12,294 nt of DNA from an uncultured Porphyromonadaceae bacterium. Lineage in GTDB: Bacteria > Bacteroidota > Bacteroidia > Bacteroidales > Muribaculaceae. The stretch is taken from positions 1 through 12,294 of the forward strand of contig CAMVDK010000074.1 of assembly GCA_947166165.1 (NCBI GenBank), read 5' to 3'. The translations under genes and the position numbers were made by a program. Numbering within the stretch: the stretch's first letter is position 1; every line of letters begins with the position of its first letter. The notes under the pieces are model-generated. The model was given only the letters and a program-made list of their open reading frames with translations, was not told where the DNA came from and did not search any database. Positions 7,003-12,294 of the stretch are shown in pieces.

Positions 7003-7993
7003 ATGGCACATGGCGCAGCACGGTGTAGCGCATCAGCACGGCCAGCAGCACGCAGGCCAGCAGGGCCAGCGCCCAGGGCATATAGTTATCCTCGGTGTGG
7101 CTGAAGCGCTGCACGTCGAGGTGGGTCTTCTCCATCGAGTCGATTTCCTTGAAGATGTTGGCTAGCACGCTCTTGCTCGTGGCGCGGAAGTATTTGCCAC
7201 CGGTGGCGGCGGCAATCTTGCGCAGTGTGGCCTCGTCGATCACCACCGGCAGCGTCTGGTACTGGATGTTGCCGGCAAAGTCGATGGCCACGGGATAGGG
7301 GGCGCTGCCGTTGCTGCCCACGCCGATGGTGTAGATTTTGATGCCATATTTCTGGGCAATCTCGGCAGCGGTGAGCGGGGCCACCACGCCGGTGTTGTTG
7401 CTGCCGTCGGTGAGCAGGATGATGCTCTTCGACACGGCCTTGCCGTCCTTGATGCGGTTGATGGATGTAGCGATGCCGTCGCCGATGGCGGTGCCGTCCT
7501 CGAGCAGGCGGGTGTCCACCTCGTGGATGGCGTTGACGAGCATGGCGTTGTCCATGGTCATGGGCACCATCGTGTAGCTCTCGCCGGCAAAGAGCACCAG
7601 GCCTATGTTGTCGTGGTCGCGGCCGCCGACGAACCGGGTGGCCACGTCTTTGGCGGCCTCGAGGCGGTTGGGCCTGAAGTCCTTGGCGAGCATGCTTGTC
7701 GACACGTCCATCGCCACCACGATGTCGGTGCCCTCCACGTCGCTCGTGGCCCAGCTGTCGTGGGTCTGCGGGCGGCACAGAATCACAATCAGGCAGCCCA
7801 GCGCGGCCAGTTGCAGGGCAAAGAGCAGGTGCTTGGCCCACACGCGCCAGCTGGTGGGCAGCGCGTCGAAGGCCTGGGTGGTGGACAGCTGCATCGTGGC
7901 CTCGTTGCGTCGCCAGCTCCACACATACCATGCGATGAGCGGCACAAAGAGCACGAAGAGCCACAGCAGCCCCGGGTGAGCCATCTGCATCAT
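7001..7993 (-). CDS. batA: BatA, membrane-anchored VWA-domain protein
   Basis: A 330-residue protein. A membrane segment at 8-25 and another at about 53-72 precede a von Willebrand factor A domain (about 88-290), and a third membrane segment closes the protein at about 306-325 (MPWALALLACVLLAVLMRY). The metal site is intact: D96-V-S98-T-S100, Thr168 in DGTAIGDG, and Asp196 in LTDGSNN. The start ATGATG overlaps the previous gene's TGA (ATGA), which implies coupled translation; ATG codons two and four codons in are possible alternatives but leave the protein unchanged in substance. Order, length and motifs match BatA. The domain should face the periplasm, with the partner ATPase (MoxR) on the inner side, though how the two contact each other in this operon is not established. 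Confidence 0.94.
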   Translation of the reverse strand: MMQMAHPGLLWLFVLFVPLIAWYVWSWRRNEATMQLSTTQAFDALPTSWRVWAKHLLFALQLAALGCLIVILCRPQTHDSWATSDVEGTDIVVAMDVSTSMLAKDFRPNRLEAAKDVATRFVGGRDHDNIGLVLFAGESYTMVPMTMDNAMLVNAIHEVDTRLLEDGTAIGDGIATSINRIKDGKAVSKSIILLTDGSNNTGVVAPLTAAEIAQKYGIKIYTIGVGSNGSAPYPVAIDFAGNIQYQTLPVVIDEATLRKIAAATGGKYFRATSKSVLANIFKEIDSMEKTHLDVQRFSHTEDNYMPWALALLACVLLAVLMRYTVLRHVP

Positions 7994-8958
7994 CGCGCCA
8001 CCTCCTTTCCGCCGCCCTCACCGCCAGGTTGCGCGGCAGCCACCGGCTTGGTGGCCTCCACAAACTGCATCGCGCGCTGGAAGGCCATCTCGTTGTCGTC
8101 GGCCAGCGGACGGGCACCGGCAAACTTCACAAAGTCGGCAATCTCAAGAATCATGCTCAGCTGCTCGTTCACGGCGCGCGTCTCGTCGTTTTGCTTGAGC
8201 GTGTCGATGATTTGGCTCGAGGTCATCTCCACCGCGTTCACGTGGAAGCGGCGGTCGATATACACACGCAGAATGTCGGTCAACCCGGTGAAGTATTCCT
8301 TCTCCTGCCCGTTCTGCCACAGCTGGCGTTGCTTGAGGTTCCGCAGGTTGAGCATCGCCTCGTCGTAGGCCGGCAGACGCTTGCGCTCGGGTTTGAGCGG
8401 GTTCAAGCCTTTCTTGTACCAGCGGTGGTAATAGTAGAGGCCGCCGCCCGCGAGCAGCAGGGCCGCCAGCCACAGCCACCACCAGTCGGCCACAAAGTCG
8501 GGCACCCAGTCGAAGAACTTGAAAGGCACGCTCTCCACAGGCTTCAGGTCGTGAATGTCGGAAAGCGTGTCGACGCGCACCGGCATCACCTTGAGCGTGA
8601 GCTGCTTGGTGAGGAATGTGTCGCGGCCTGCAATGTAGGCGATGGGGCCAATGGCATACATGCCCGAGTCGAACGACTGCAGAATCAGGTCGCGGTTGAT
8701 TTGGATGCGGTTGTTGCCCAGGTCGACGGTGTCGGCCTTGGGGCGGCCGGCTATCTCGACCATCGCGTTGAGCGTGTCGACGTGGTCGACCGTGAACTGC
8801 CCGTTCACGCCGCGGTCCTGCACCACCTCGATGTGCAGCGCCGTGGTCTTGCCCATGAGCAGGGTGGCCGAGTCGAGCCGCGCGCTGATGGTGACCGGCG
8901 CGGCCAGTGCCCCGAGCATCGCCACCAAGGCCAGACAGATGATTGTGATTCGTTTCAT
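7990..8958 (-). CDS. Unnamed Bat-operon membrane protein (BatD-like layout)
   Basis: A 322-residue protein with no family name I can assign with confidence. It has a signal peptide (residues 1-19, ITIICLALVAMLGALA), an outer beta-rich region of about 130 residues (VTISARLDSATLLMGKTTALHIEV onward), a proline-rich link, one membrane helix at about 159-177 (WWWLWLAALLLAGGGLYYY), and an inner helical part (YFTGLTDILRVYIDRRFHVNA...TSSQIIDTL) ending in a glycine-rich tail. The layout is a short version of BatD, and the helical part resembles the DUF4381-type proteins often found between DUF58 and VWA genes. It may therefore bridge the cytoplasmic MoxR/DUF58 pair and the membrane VWA proteins; this is inference. 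It follows DUF58 by 60 bp and overlaps batA through ATGA. Confidence 0.88.
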   Translation of the reverse strand: MKRITIICLALVAMLGALAAPVTISARLDSATLLMGKTTALHIEVVQDRGVNGQFTVDHVDTLNAMVEIAGRPKADTVDLGNNRIQINRDLILQSFDSGMYAIGPIAYIAGRDTFLTKQLTLKVMPVRVDTLSDIHDLKPVESVPFKFFDWVPDFVADWWWLWLAALLLAGGGLYYYHRWYKKGLNPLKPERKRLPAYDEAMLNLRNLKQRQLWQNGQEKEYFTGLTDILRVYIDRRFHVNAVEMTSSQIIDTLKQNDETRAVNEQLSMILEIADFVKFAGARPLADDNEMAFQRAMQFVEATKPVAAAQPGGEGGGKEVAR

Positions 8959-8967
8959 GATAAGTGA

Positions 8968-8998
8968 CTAGAGGGTCTAGATGTTCTAGTTTTTCTAG
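8968..8998 (-). repeat. Four CTAG words in exact 9-bp phase
   Basis: CTAG starts at 8968, 8977, 8986 and 8995, with five-base variable spacers between. All lie between the DUF58 stop and the next start codon. In the transcribed sense they give four TAG triplets in the same frame as both the DUF58 stop and the downstream ATG. CTAG is usually scarce in bacterial genomes. Confidence 0.85.
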
Positions 8999-9002
8999 CG
9001 AT

Positions 9003-9009
9003 TCTCCTT
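9003..9009 (-). promoter_or_regulatory. Ribosome-binding-like AAGGAGA, displaced from its start
   Basis: The transcribed sense reads AAGGAGA here, the best Shine-Dalgarno match in the cluster, yet the nearest start codon is the ATG at 8958, over 40 bases away. The CTAG array lies between them. It may be a remnant ribosome-binding site, or not used at all. Confidence 0.35.
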
Positions 9010-9018
9010 ATTATTCAG

Positions 9019-9888
9019 TTATCCGCGCTGTCGGAACAGGGCCATCAGTGCCTTGACGTAGTCCTCGTCGGTGGCCACGCTCACCAGGTCCACCTTGCAG
9101 CGCTGCGCCGTCTGGGTCATGCGCTGCTGGTGCTCATACCACCAGCGGTCGTAGGCCTGACGCACTCGTCGGCTGCTGGTGTCGATCCAGCGCTCGGTGC
9201 CTCGTTCGGCGTCGCGCACGCGCATCAGCCCCACGTTGGGCAGCTGCGACTCGCGCTTGTCGTACACCTGCACGGCAATCAGGTCGTGCTTGTGGTTGGC
9301 TATCGACATCGCTTTCTCGTAGTCGTGCGCGTCGATGAAGTCGCTCACCAGGAAGGTGGTGCAGCGCTTCTTCAGGGCGCCGGTCATGTACTCCAGCACA
9401 TGGTTGATGTCGGTGCCCGTGCCGCTGGGCTTGAAGTCGAGCAGCTCGCGAATCACCAGCAGGATGTGCTTGCGGCCCTTTTGCGGCGGGATGAATCGCT
9501 CCACCTTGTCGCTGAAGAAAATCACGCCCACCTTGTCGTTGTTCTCGATGGCCGAGAAGGCCAGCGTGGCAGCCACTTGCGCCATCATCTCGCGCTTCAC
9601 GTCGCCCACGGCGCCGAAGTCCTTGCTCGCGCTCACGTCCACCAGCAGCATCACCGTCAGCTCGCGCTCCTCCTCGTAGACCTTCACATAGGGGCGGCCG
9701 TAGCGCGCTGTCACGTTCCAGTCGATGTCGCGCACGTCGTCGCCATACTGGTACTCGCGCACCTCGCTGAACGCCATGCCCCGGCCCTTGAACGCCGAGT
9801 GGTACTCGCCGGCGAAGATGTTCTGCGACAGGCCCTTGGCCTTGATCTCAATCTTGCGTACTTTCTTGAAAAGCTCGTTGCGGTCCAT
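9019..9888 (-). CDS. DUF58 protein with VWA fold, Bat operon
   Basis: A 289-residue soluble protein without signal peptide or membrane helix, so cytoplasmic. The DUF58 signature is strong: GEYHSAFKGRGMAFSEVREY at 28-47, then YGDDVRDIDWNVTARYGRPYVK to about 69. A VWA-like fold follows, with the metal-site triad start D84-V-S86-A-S88, a glycine/threonine stretch SGTGTD, and the later strand FLVSDF. DUF58 proteins occur almost always next to MoxR ATPases and are taken as their partners or substrates. It lies 64 bp after moxR and 60 bp before the unnamed membrane protein, on the same strand. The start at 9888 is supported by the conserved N-terminal stretch (MDRNELFKKVRKIEIKAK) typical of the family. 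No oddities seen. Confidence 0.93.
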   Translation of the reverse strand: MDRNELFKKVRKIEIKAKGLSQNIFAGEYHSAFKGRGMAFSEVREYQYGDDVRDIDWNVTARYGRPYVKVYEEERELTVMLLVDVSASKDFGAVGDVKREMMAQVAATLAFSAIENNDKVGVIFFSDKVERFIPPQKGRKHILLVIRELLDFKPSGTGTDINHVLEYMTGALKKRCTTFLVSDFIDAHDYEKAMSIANHKHDLIAVQVYDKRESQLPNVGLMRVRDAERGTERWIDTSSRRVRQAYDRWWYEHQQRMTQTAQRCKVDLVSVATDEDYVKALMALFRQRG

Positions 9889-9952
9889 CTTCAGTCAATG
9901 GATGCTTGGATAATCAATATTGTGTGTAAGGTTCGGCGCGTGCCGGAATCGG

Positions 9953-10948
9953 TCAGGGCACGGCAATCTTGTCGAGGATGGCGCTGATGATTTCGTCGGC
10001 GCTGATGTTGTTGGCCTCGGCCTCGTAGCTCAGCCCCATGCGGTGGCGCATCACGTCGTGGCACACCGCGCGCACGTCCTCGGGAATCACATAGCCGCGG
10101 CCGCGCAAGAAGGCGTAGGCGCGCGAGGCCAGCGCCATGTTGATGCTCGCGCGGGGCGACGAGCCGAAGGCAATCATCTGCTTGAGGTCGTTCAGCCCGA
10201 AGTCGCCCGGGAAGCGCGTGGCGAACACGATGTCGACAATGTAGCGCTCAATCTTCTCGTCGATGTAGATTTGCTGCACGATGCGCCGCGTGTCGATGAT
10301 GTCGGCCGGGCTCACCATCGCCTGCACCTGCTTGCGCTCGGGGGCGATGTTCATGCGGATGATCTGCGCCTCCTCGGCCTTGGTCGGGTAGCCAATCACC
10401 ACCTTCATCAGGAAGCGGTCCACCTGTGCCTCGGGCAGCGGATAGGTGCCTTCCTGCTCGATGGGGTTCTGCGTGGCCAGCACCAGGAAGGGGTCGTCGA
10501 GGGCGAACGTCTGCTCGCCGATGGTCACCTGGCGCTCCTGCATCGCCTCGAGCAGCGCGCTCTGCACCTTCGCCGGGGCGCGGTTGATCTCGTCGGCCAG
10601 CACAAAGTTGGCGAACACCGGGCCCTTCTTCACCTCGAAGCGCTCCTTCTGCATGCTGTAGACCATGGTGCCAATCACGTCGGCCGGCAGCAGGTCGGGG
10701 GTGAACTGGATGCGGCTGAAGCGCGCGTCGATGAGCGAGGCCAGCGTCTTGATGGCCAGCGTCTTGGCCAAGCCTGGCACACCTTCGAGCAGGATGTGGC
10801 CGTTGGCCAGCAAGGCAATCAGCAGCGAGTCCACCAGGTGCTTCTGGCCCACGATGGTCTGGTCCATGCCCTGCTTGATCATGTTCACGAAATTGCTCCG
10901 GCTGGCAATCAGGTCGTTCAACTCACGGATATTTACGGTTTCACTCAT
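9953..10948 (-). CDS. moxR: MoxR-family AAA+ ATPase
   Basis: A 331-residue AAA+ ATPase (AAA_3 type). Walker A is G56-VPGLAK-T63; Walker B is VLADE at 116-120, followed by INRAP; sensor 1 is ATQNP at 158-162; EGTYPLPEAQVDRF at 166-179 is the MoxR signature with the arginine-finger region; sensor 2 is SSPRAS, with Arg266. A helical lid follows. MoxR proteins act as cytoplasmic chaperone-like ATPases on VWA-domain partners, which here are encoded downstream. I chose the ATG at 10948 (MSETVNIREL). A longer frame from 11047 would add 33 residues (MGLSVAKS...), but it would cover the likely promoter and an AT-rich leader, and the added residues are unlike any MoxR. As first gene behind the promoter it probably sets expression of the whole cluster. 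Confidence 0.95.
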   Translation of the reverse strand: MSETVNIRELNDLIASRSNFVNMIKQGMDQTIVGQKHLVDSLLIALLANGHILLEGVPGLAKTLAIKTLASLIDARFSRIQFTPDLLPADVIGTMVYSMQKERFEVKKGPVFANFVLADEINRAPAKVQSALLEAMQERQVTIGEQTFALDDPFLVLATQNPIEQEGTYPLPEAQVDRFLMKVVIGYPTKAEEAQIIRMNIAPERKQVQAMVSPADIIDTRRIVQQIYIDEKIERYIVDIVFATRFPGDFGLNDLKQMIAFGSSPRASINMALASRAYAFLRGRGYVIPEDVRAVCHDVMRHRMGLSYEAEANNISADEIISAILDKIAVP

Positions 10949-10988
10949 AGTTGTTGATATAAGCGTAAAAGGCAAAATTCTTTCCTTT

Positions 10989-11005
10989 TGCCACCAGTGG
11001 CGGCA
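10989..11005. promoter_or_regulatory. 17-bp near-palindrome at the expected moxR transcript start
   Basis: TGCCACCAGTGGCGGCA equals its reverse complement apart from the centre and one symmetric pair. It would lie a few bases into the bat-operon transcript. As RNA it can form a seven-pair stem with one G-U pair and a three-base loop; as DNA it could be a dimeric operator. Confidence 0.4.
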
Positions 11006-11014
11006 ATGATGGTG

Positions 11015-11048
11015 CAAAATTAGACTTTTCGCCACACTCAAGCCCAAA
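11015..11048 (-). promoter_or_regulatory. Bacteroidota-type promoter for moxR and the bat operon
   Basis: On the minus strand TAATTTTG (11022 to 11015) fits the Bacteroidota -7 consensus TAnnTTTG exactly. A TTTG -33 element lies at 11048-11045, with 22 bases between; the usual spacing is about 19-21, so this is slightly long. Transcription would begin near 11,009, giving a leader of about 60 bases without a Shine-Dalgarno. Confidence 0.6.
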
Positions 11049-11235
11049 AAAACGAGTTAAATAAACGAATTTAAAGTTACGATTGTTAAAGCCCTATCGT
11101 TGTCGGCCGTTTCATGCATTATCCACGCGAGCACACCGAAGCGCACCGGAGAATGCACCACGAGTTTTCGGCGGCTCCAGCGGTCGGAAATCACGATTGA
11201 ATGCGCAGGCGGAAGCAAAAAAGTCCACGATAATT

Positions 11236-11266
11236 TTTGTCCTTCGCCCGATTTAGTGTAACTTTG
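11236..11266 (+). promoter_or_regulatory. Bacteroidota-type promoter of tRNA-Leu
   Basis: TTTG at 11236-11239 and TAACTTTG at 11259-11266 match the TTTG / TAnnTTTG consensus of the main Bacteroidota sigma factor, with an ideal 19-base spacer. The start would fall some 8-10 bases before the mature tRNA 5' end. Confidence 0.85.
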
Positions 11267-11280
11267 CAGCCGCAATTCGC

Positions 11281-11365
11281 GCGCCTGTGGCGAAATTGGT
11301 AGACGCGCCAGACTTAGGATCTGGTAACGCAAGTTGTGCAGGTTCGAGTCCTGTCAGGCGCACCA
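11281..11365 (+). tRNA. tRNA-Leu (anticodon UAG), CCA encoded
   Basis: The seven-pair acceptor stem GCGCCTG/CAGGCGC pairs fully, the discriminator is A, and CCA is encoded at 11363-11365. The D arm carries GGTAGACGC. The anticodon stem CCAGA/TCTGG encloses the seven-base loop CTTAGGA, so the anticodon is TAG (reads CUA and, with wobble, other CUN codons). A long variable arm (TAACGCAAGTTGT) marks the class II tRNAs and fits leucine. The T arm GCAGG-TTCGAGT-CCTGT is regular. All parts look intact, so the gene should be functional. It stands alone with its own promoter and terminator rather than in a tRNA cluster. Confidence 0.97.
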
Positions 11366-11376
11366 CTTTAATTATC

Positions 11377-11406
11377 TATCCCGCCGAATCCCGGCGGGAT
11401 ATTTTT
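11377..11406 (+). terminator. Intrinsic terminator of tRNA-Leu
   Basis: A ten-pair perfect stem (TATCCCGCCG with CGGCGGGATA), loop AATCC, followed by five T. It begins 11 bases after the CCA end. Confidence 0.93.
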
Positions 11407-11467
11407 ACGCATTGGCAAAAAACTGTGTCACTGACGCAACCACCATTGTCGGCAGAATCAAACAATT

Positions 11468-11580
11468 AAGGACAACTAATTGACAATCAAAGACAATAAT
11501 TCACAAGCAACTGAATTTAACGAAAAGCCCAATTATCGCTGATTGTCCTTCGTTGTCCTTCATTGTCCTTAGTTGTCTGA
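11468..11580. repeat. Two facing arrays of a ten-base GACAA word
   Basis: Left array: GACAA at 11471, 11482 and 11492, plus a degenerate CACAA at 11502. Right array: TTGTC at 11543, 11553, 11563 and 11573, in exact ten-base phase with TTGTCCTT cores. The right array is the reverse complement type of the left, so together they form an imperfect inverted repeat with arms of nearly 40 bases and a loop of about 35. No open frame covers it. Confidence 0.75.
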
Positions 11581-11651
11581 AATCTTACAGAGTTCACGTC
11601 CGATATTTTACTATAGACCCAAATCTTTGTCTTCGTTCTGGCCGAAGGCAA

Positions 11652-11685
11652 CTCAGGCCGTGGCTTTGAGGGGCCACGGCCTGAG
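11652..11685 (-). terminator. Strong 13-bp hairpin after the oxidoreductase gene (probable terminator)
   Basis: CTCAGGCCGTGGC and GCCACGGCCTGAG pair perfectly over 13 bases around an eight-base loop, 25 bases after the stop codon at 11711. Neither side has a clear T run, so it is not a textbook intrinsic terminator; it may instead stabilise the transcript 3' end or stop polymerase with help. Confidence 0.55.
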
Positions 11686-11710
11686 GGGATGGATGTTGTT
11701 GACGGAGAGG

Positions 11711-12250
11711 TCAGTCCTTGATGAGCGTGGCGCCCTTCTTGAGGGCCTCCTCGTTGAGGGGCAGCAGGTGCCAGTGGCGCTCGGGAAGGGTCTTCTTGAG
11801 TGCCTTGAGCACGCTCTCGATGGTGACCATGGGGTTCACCTTCAGCATGGAGCCGAGCACGATCATGTTGAACGTCTTGCTGTTGTTCATCTCGATGGTG
11901 GCTTCGGTGGCGTCGATGCGGCAGATGCGGATGTCGGTGCGCGTGGGCGGGGTGTTGATGCCGTAGCTGTCGTAGATGAGCACGCCGCCGGGCTTCACCT
12001 TGCTCTCAAACTTGTCGAGGCTCTGCTGGTTGAGCACGACGGCCATGTCGTAGGCGTCGAGCGTGGGCGAGCTGATGCGGTCGTCGCTCAGAATCACGGT
12101 CACGTTGGCCGTGCCGCCGCGCTGTTCGGGTCCGTAACTGGGCAGCCAGGTCACTTCCTTGTCTTCCATCAGGCCAGAGTAGGCAAGAATCTTACCCATC
12201 GAGAGGACGCCCTGTCCGCCAAATCCTGCAATGATTATTTCTGCTTTCAT
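11711..12250 (-). CDS. 2-oxoacid:ferredoxin oxidoreductase, gamma subunit (KorC/VorC-like)
   Basis: A 179-residue protein, the usual length for the separate gamma subunit of this enzyme family. It opens with the family signature GFGGQGV at residues 9-15 and has LPSYGPEQRGGTAN at 36-49; both are diagnostic. The complex oxidatively decarboxylates a 2-oxoacid (2-oxoglutarate or a branched-chain 2-oxoacid) to the acyl-CoA, using thiamine pyrophosphate in its other subunits and passing electrons to ferredoxin, in the cytoplasm of anaerobes. The gamma subunit helps bind CoA. Which substrate applies here cannot be told from this subunit. It follows the preceding gene by five bases, so it is the last gene of its operon. 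No oddities seen. Confidence 0.95.
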   Translation of the reverse strand: MKAEIIIAGFGGQGVLSMGKILAYSGLMEDKEVTWLPSYGPEQRGGTANVTVILSDDRISSPTLDAYDMAVVLNQQSLDKFESKVKPGGVLIYDSYGINTPPTRTDIRICRIDATEATIEMNNSKTFNMIVLGSMLKVNPMVTIESVLKALKKTLPERHWHLLPLNEEALKKGATLIKD

Positions 12251-12255
12251 GTTGT

Positions 12256-12294
12256 TCAGTCCTTTTTAGCGTCATTATCCTTCAAGTCACCCAG
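12256..12294 (-). CDS. C-terminal end of the upstream gene, probably oxidoreductase beta subunit (partial)
   Basis: Read from the right edge, 12 codons (LGDLKDNDAKKD) end in TGA at 12256-12258, five bases before the gamma-subunit ATG. The charged tail, tight spacing and a purine-rich AAAAAGGA before the next start fit the end of a co-transcribed gene. In this family the thiamine-pyrophosphate-binding beta subunit normally precedes gamma, so that is the likely identity; only 12 residues are visible. Confidence 0.5.
   Translation of the reverse strand: MGDLKDNDAKKD

Larger units (their letters stand above)
10949..11280. other. Divergent intergenic region between moxR and tRNA-Leu
   Basis: About 330 bp. 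It contains the bat promoter and palindrome at its left and the tRNA promoter at its right. The middle (about 11,050-11,230) is mixed in composition with no codon structure I trust. The 91-codon frame read on the minus strand (11057-11332) starts inside the tRNA and is rejected. I see no further feature there. Confidence 0.7.
11407..11710. other. Non-coding region between tRNA-Leu terminator and oxidoreductase gene
   Basis: About 300 bp between two convergent units. It is AT-rich compared with the genes and holds the facing GACAA/TTGTC arrays and the 11652-11685 hairpin. I see no gene or tRNA in it; the 60-codon plus-strand frame that touches it begins inside the tRNA. Confidence 0.7.

Noticed and set aside
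5797..7104. 435-codon plus-strand frame opposite batB
   Set aside because: It lies opposite a VWA gene with complete metal-site motifs and carries no motif itself.
10949..11047. Longer upstream start for moxR (33 extra residues from 11047)
   Set aside because: It would cover the TAnnTTTG promoter, and the extra residues do not resemble MoxR N-termini; MSETVNIREL at 10948 fits.
11057..11332. 91-codon minus-strand frame in the intergenic region
   Set aside because: It begins inside the tRNA-Leu gene on the opposite strand, covers the tRNA promoter and shows no domain.
11287..11469. 60-codon plus-strand frame starting in the tRNA
   Set aside because: It is a reading of the tRNA and its terminator, not a protein.
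11468..11580. CRISPR array reading of the GACAA/TTGTC arrays
   Set aside because: The units are about 10 bases with 0-5 base gaps, run in two orientations, and have no spacer-sized unique segments or cas genes nearby.

Overview
The window reads as chromosomal DNA from a GC-rich member of the Bacteroidales (Bacteroidota). Three things point there. It carries the complete bat (Bacteroides aerotolerance) gene set in its usual order. The two promoters I can see have the Bacteroidota form, TTTG then TAnnTTTG, rather than E. coli -35/-10 boxes. Most start codons lack a strong Shine-Dalgarno and sit behind AT-rich leaders. Coding DNA is strongly GC-biased, which creates many long open frames on the opposite strand; I treat all of these as shadows. 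I cannot name the genus; a Muribaculaceae- or Prevotella-like organism is a guess.

Layout, in transcription order on the minus strand from about 11,050 down to 1: a promoter near 11,015-11,048; a MoxR-type AAA+ ATPase; a DUF58 protein with a von Willebrand A (VWA) fold; an unnamed membrane protein with a large N-terminal extracytoplasmic domain; BatA and BatB (membrane-anchored VWA proteins); BatC (TPR plus a KQNQD repeat tail); BatD; BatE (TPR, two membrane segments, SH3-like end). Then, without a visible promoter or terminator, come a PAP2 phosphatase, an 82-residue DNA-binding-like protein, and a polytopic GT-C-like glycosyltransferase that runs off the left edge. Gaps are short or negative (ATGA overlaps at two junctions, 14 bp at batB/batC, 8 bp at the small protein/glycosyltransferase junction), so one long transcript is likely. 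The accepted picture of MoxR-VWA systems is an ATPase chaperone acting with VWA metal-ion-dependent proteins at the membrane; the periplasmic Bat proteins probably form an envelope complex. The biochemical task is not settled and the sequence does not reveal it.

To the right, an intergenic stretch of about 330 bp separates moxR from a divergent tRNA-Leu (anticodon UAG) on the plus strand. The tRNA has its own Bacteroidota promoter, an encoded CCA, and an intrinsic terminator. Next is a non-coding stretch of about 300 bp holding two arrays of a ten-base word in opposite orientation, then a strong 13-bp hairpin. The right end holds, on the minus strand, the gamma subunit of a 2-oxoacid:ferredoxin oxidoreductase and the last 12 codons of the gene before it.

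The least explained structures lie between genes: a 14-bp tandem repeat carrying a ribosome-binding-site-like core in front of batB, four CTAG words spaced exactly 9 bp in front of the unnamed bat-cluster gene, and the facing GACAA/TTGTC arrays beside the tRNA. No CRISPR array, insertion sequence, rRNA or phage gene is visible.
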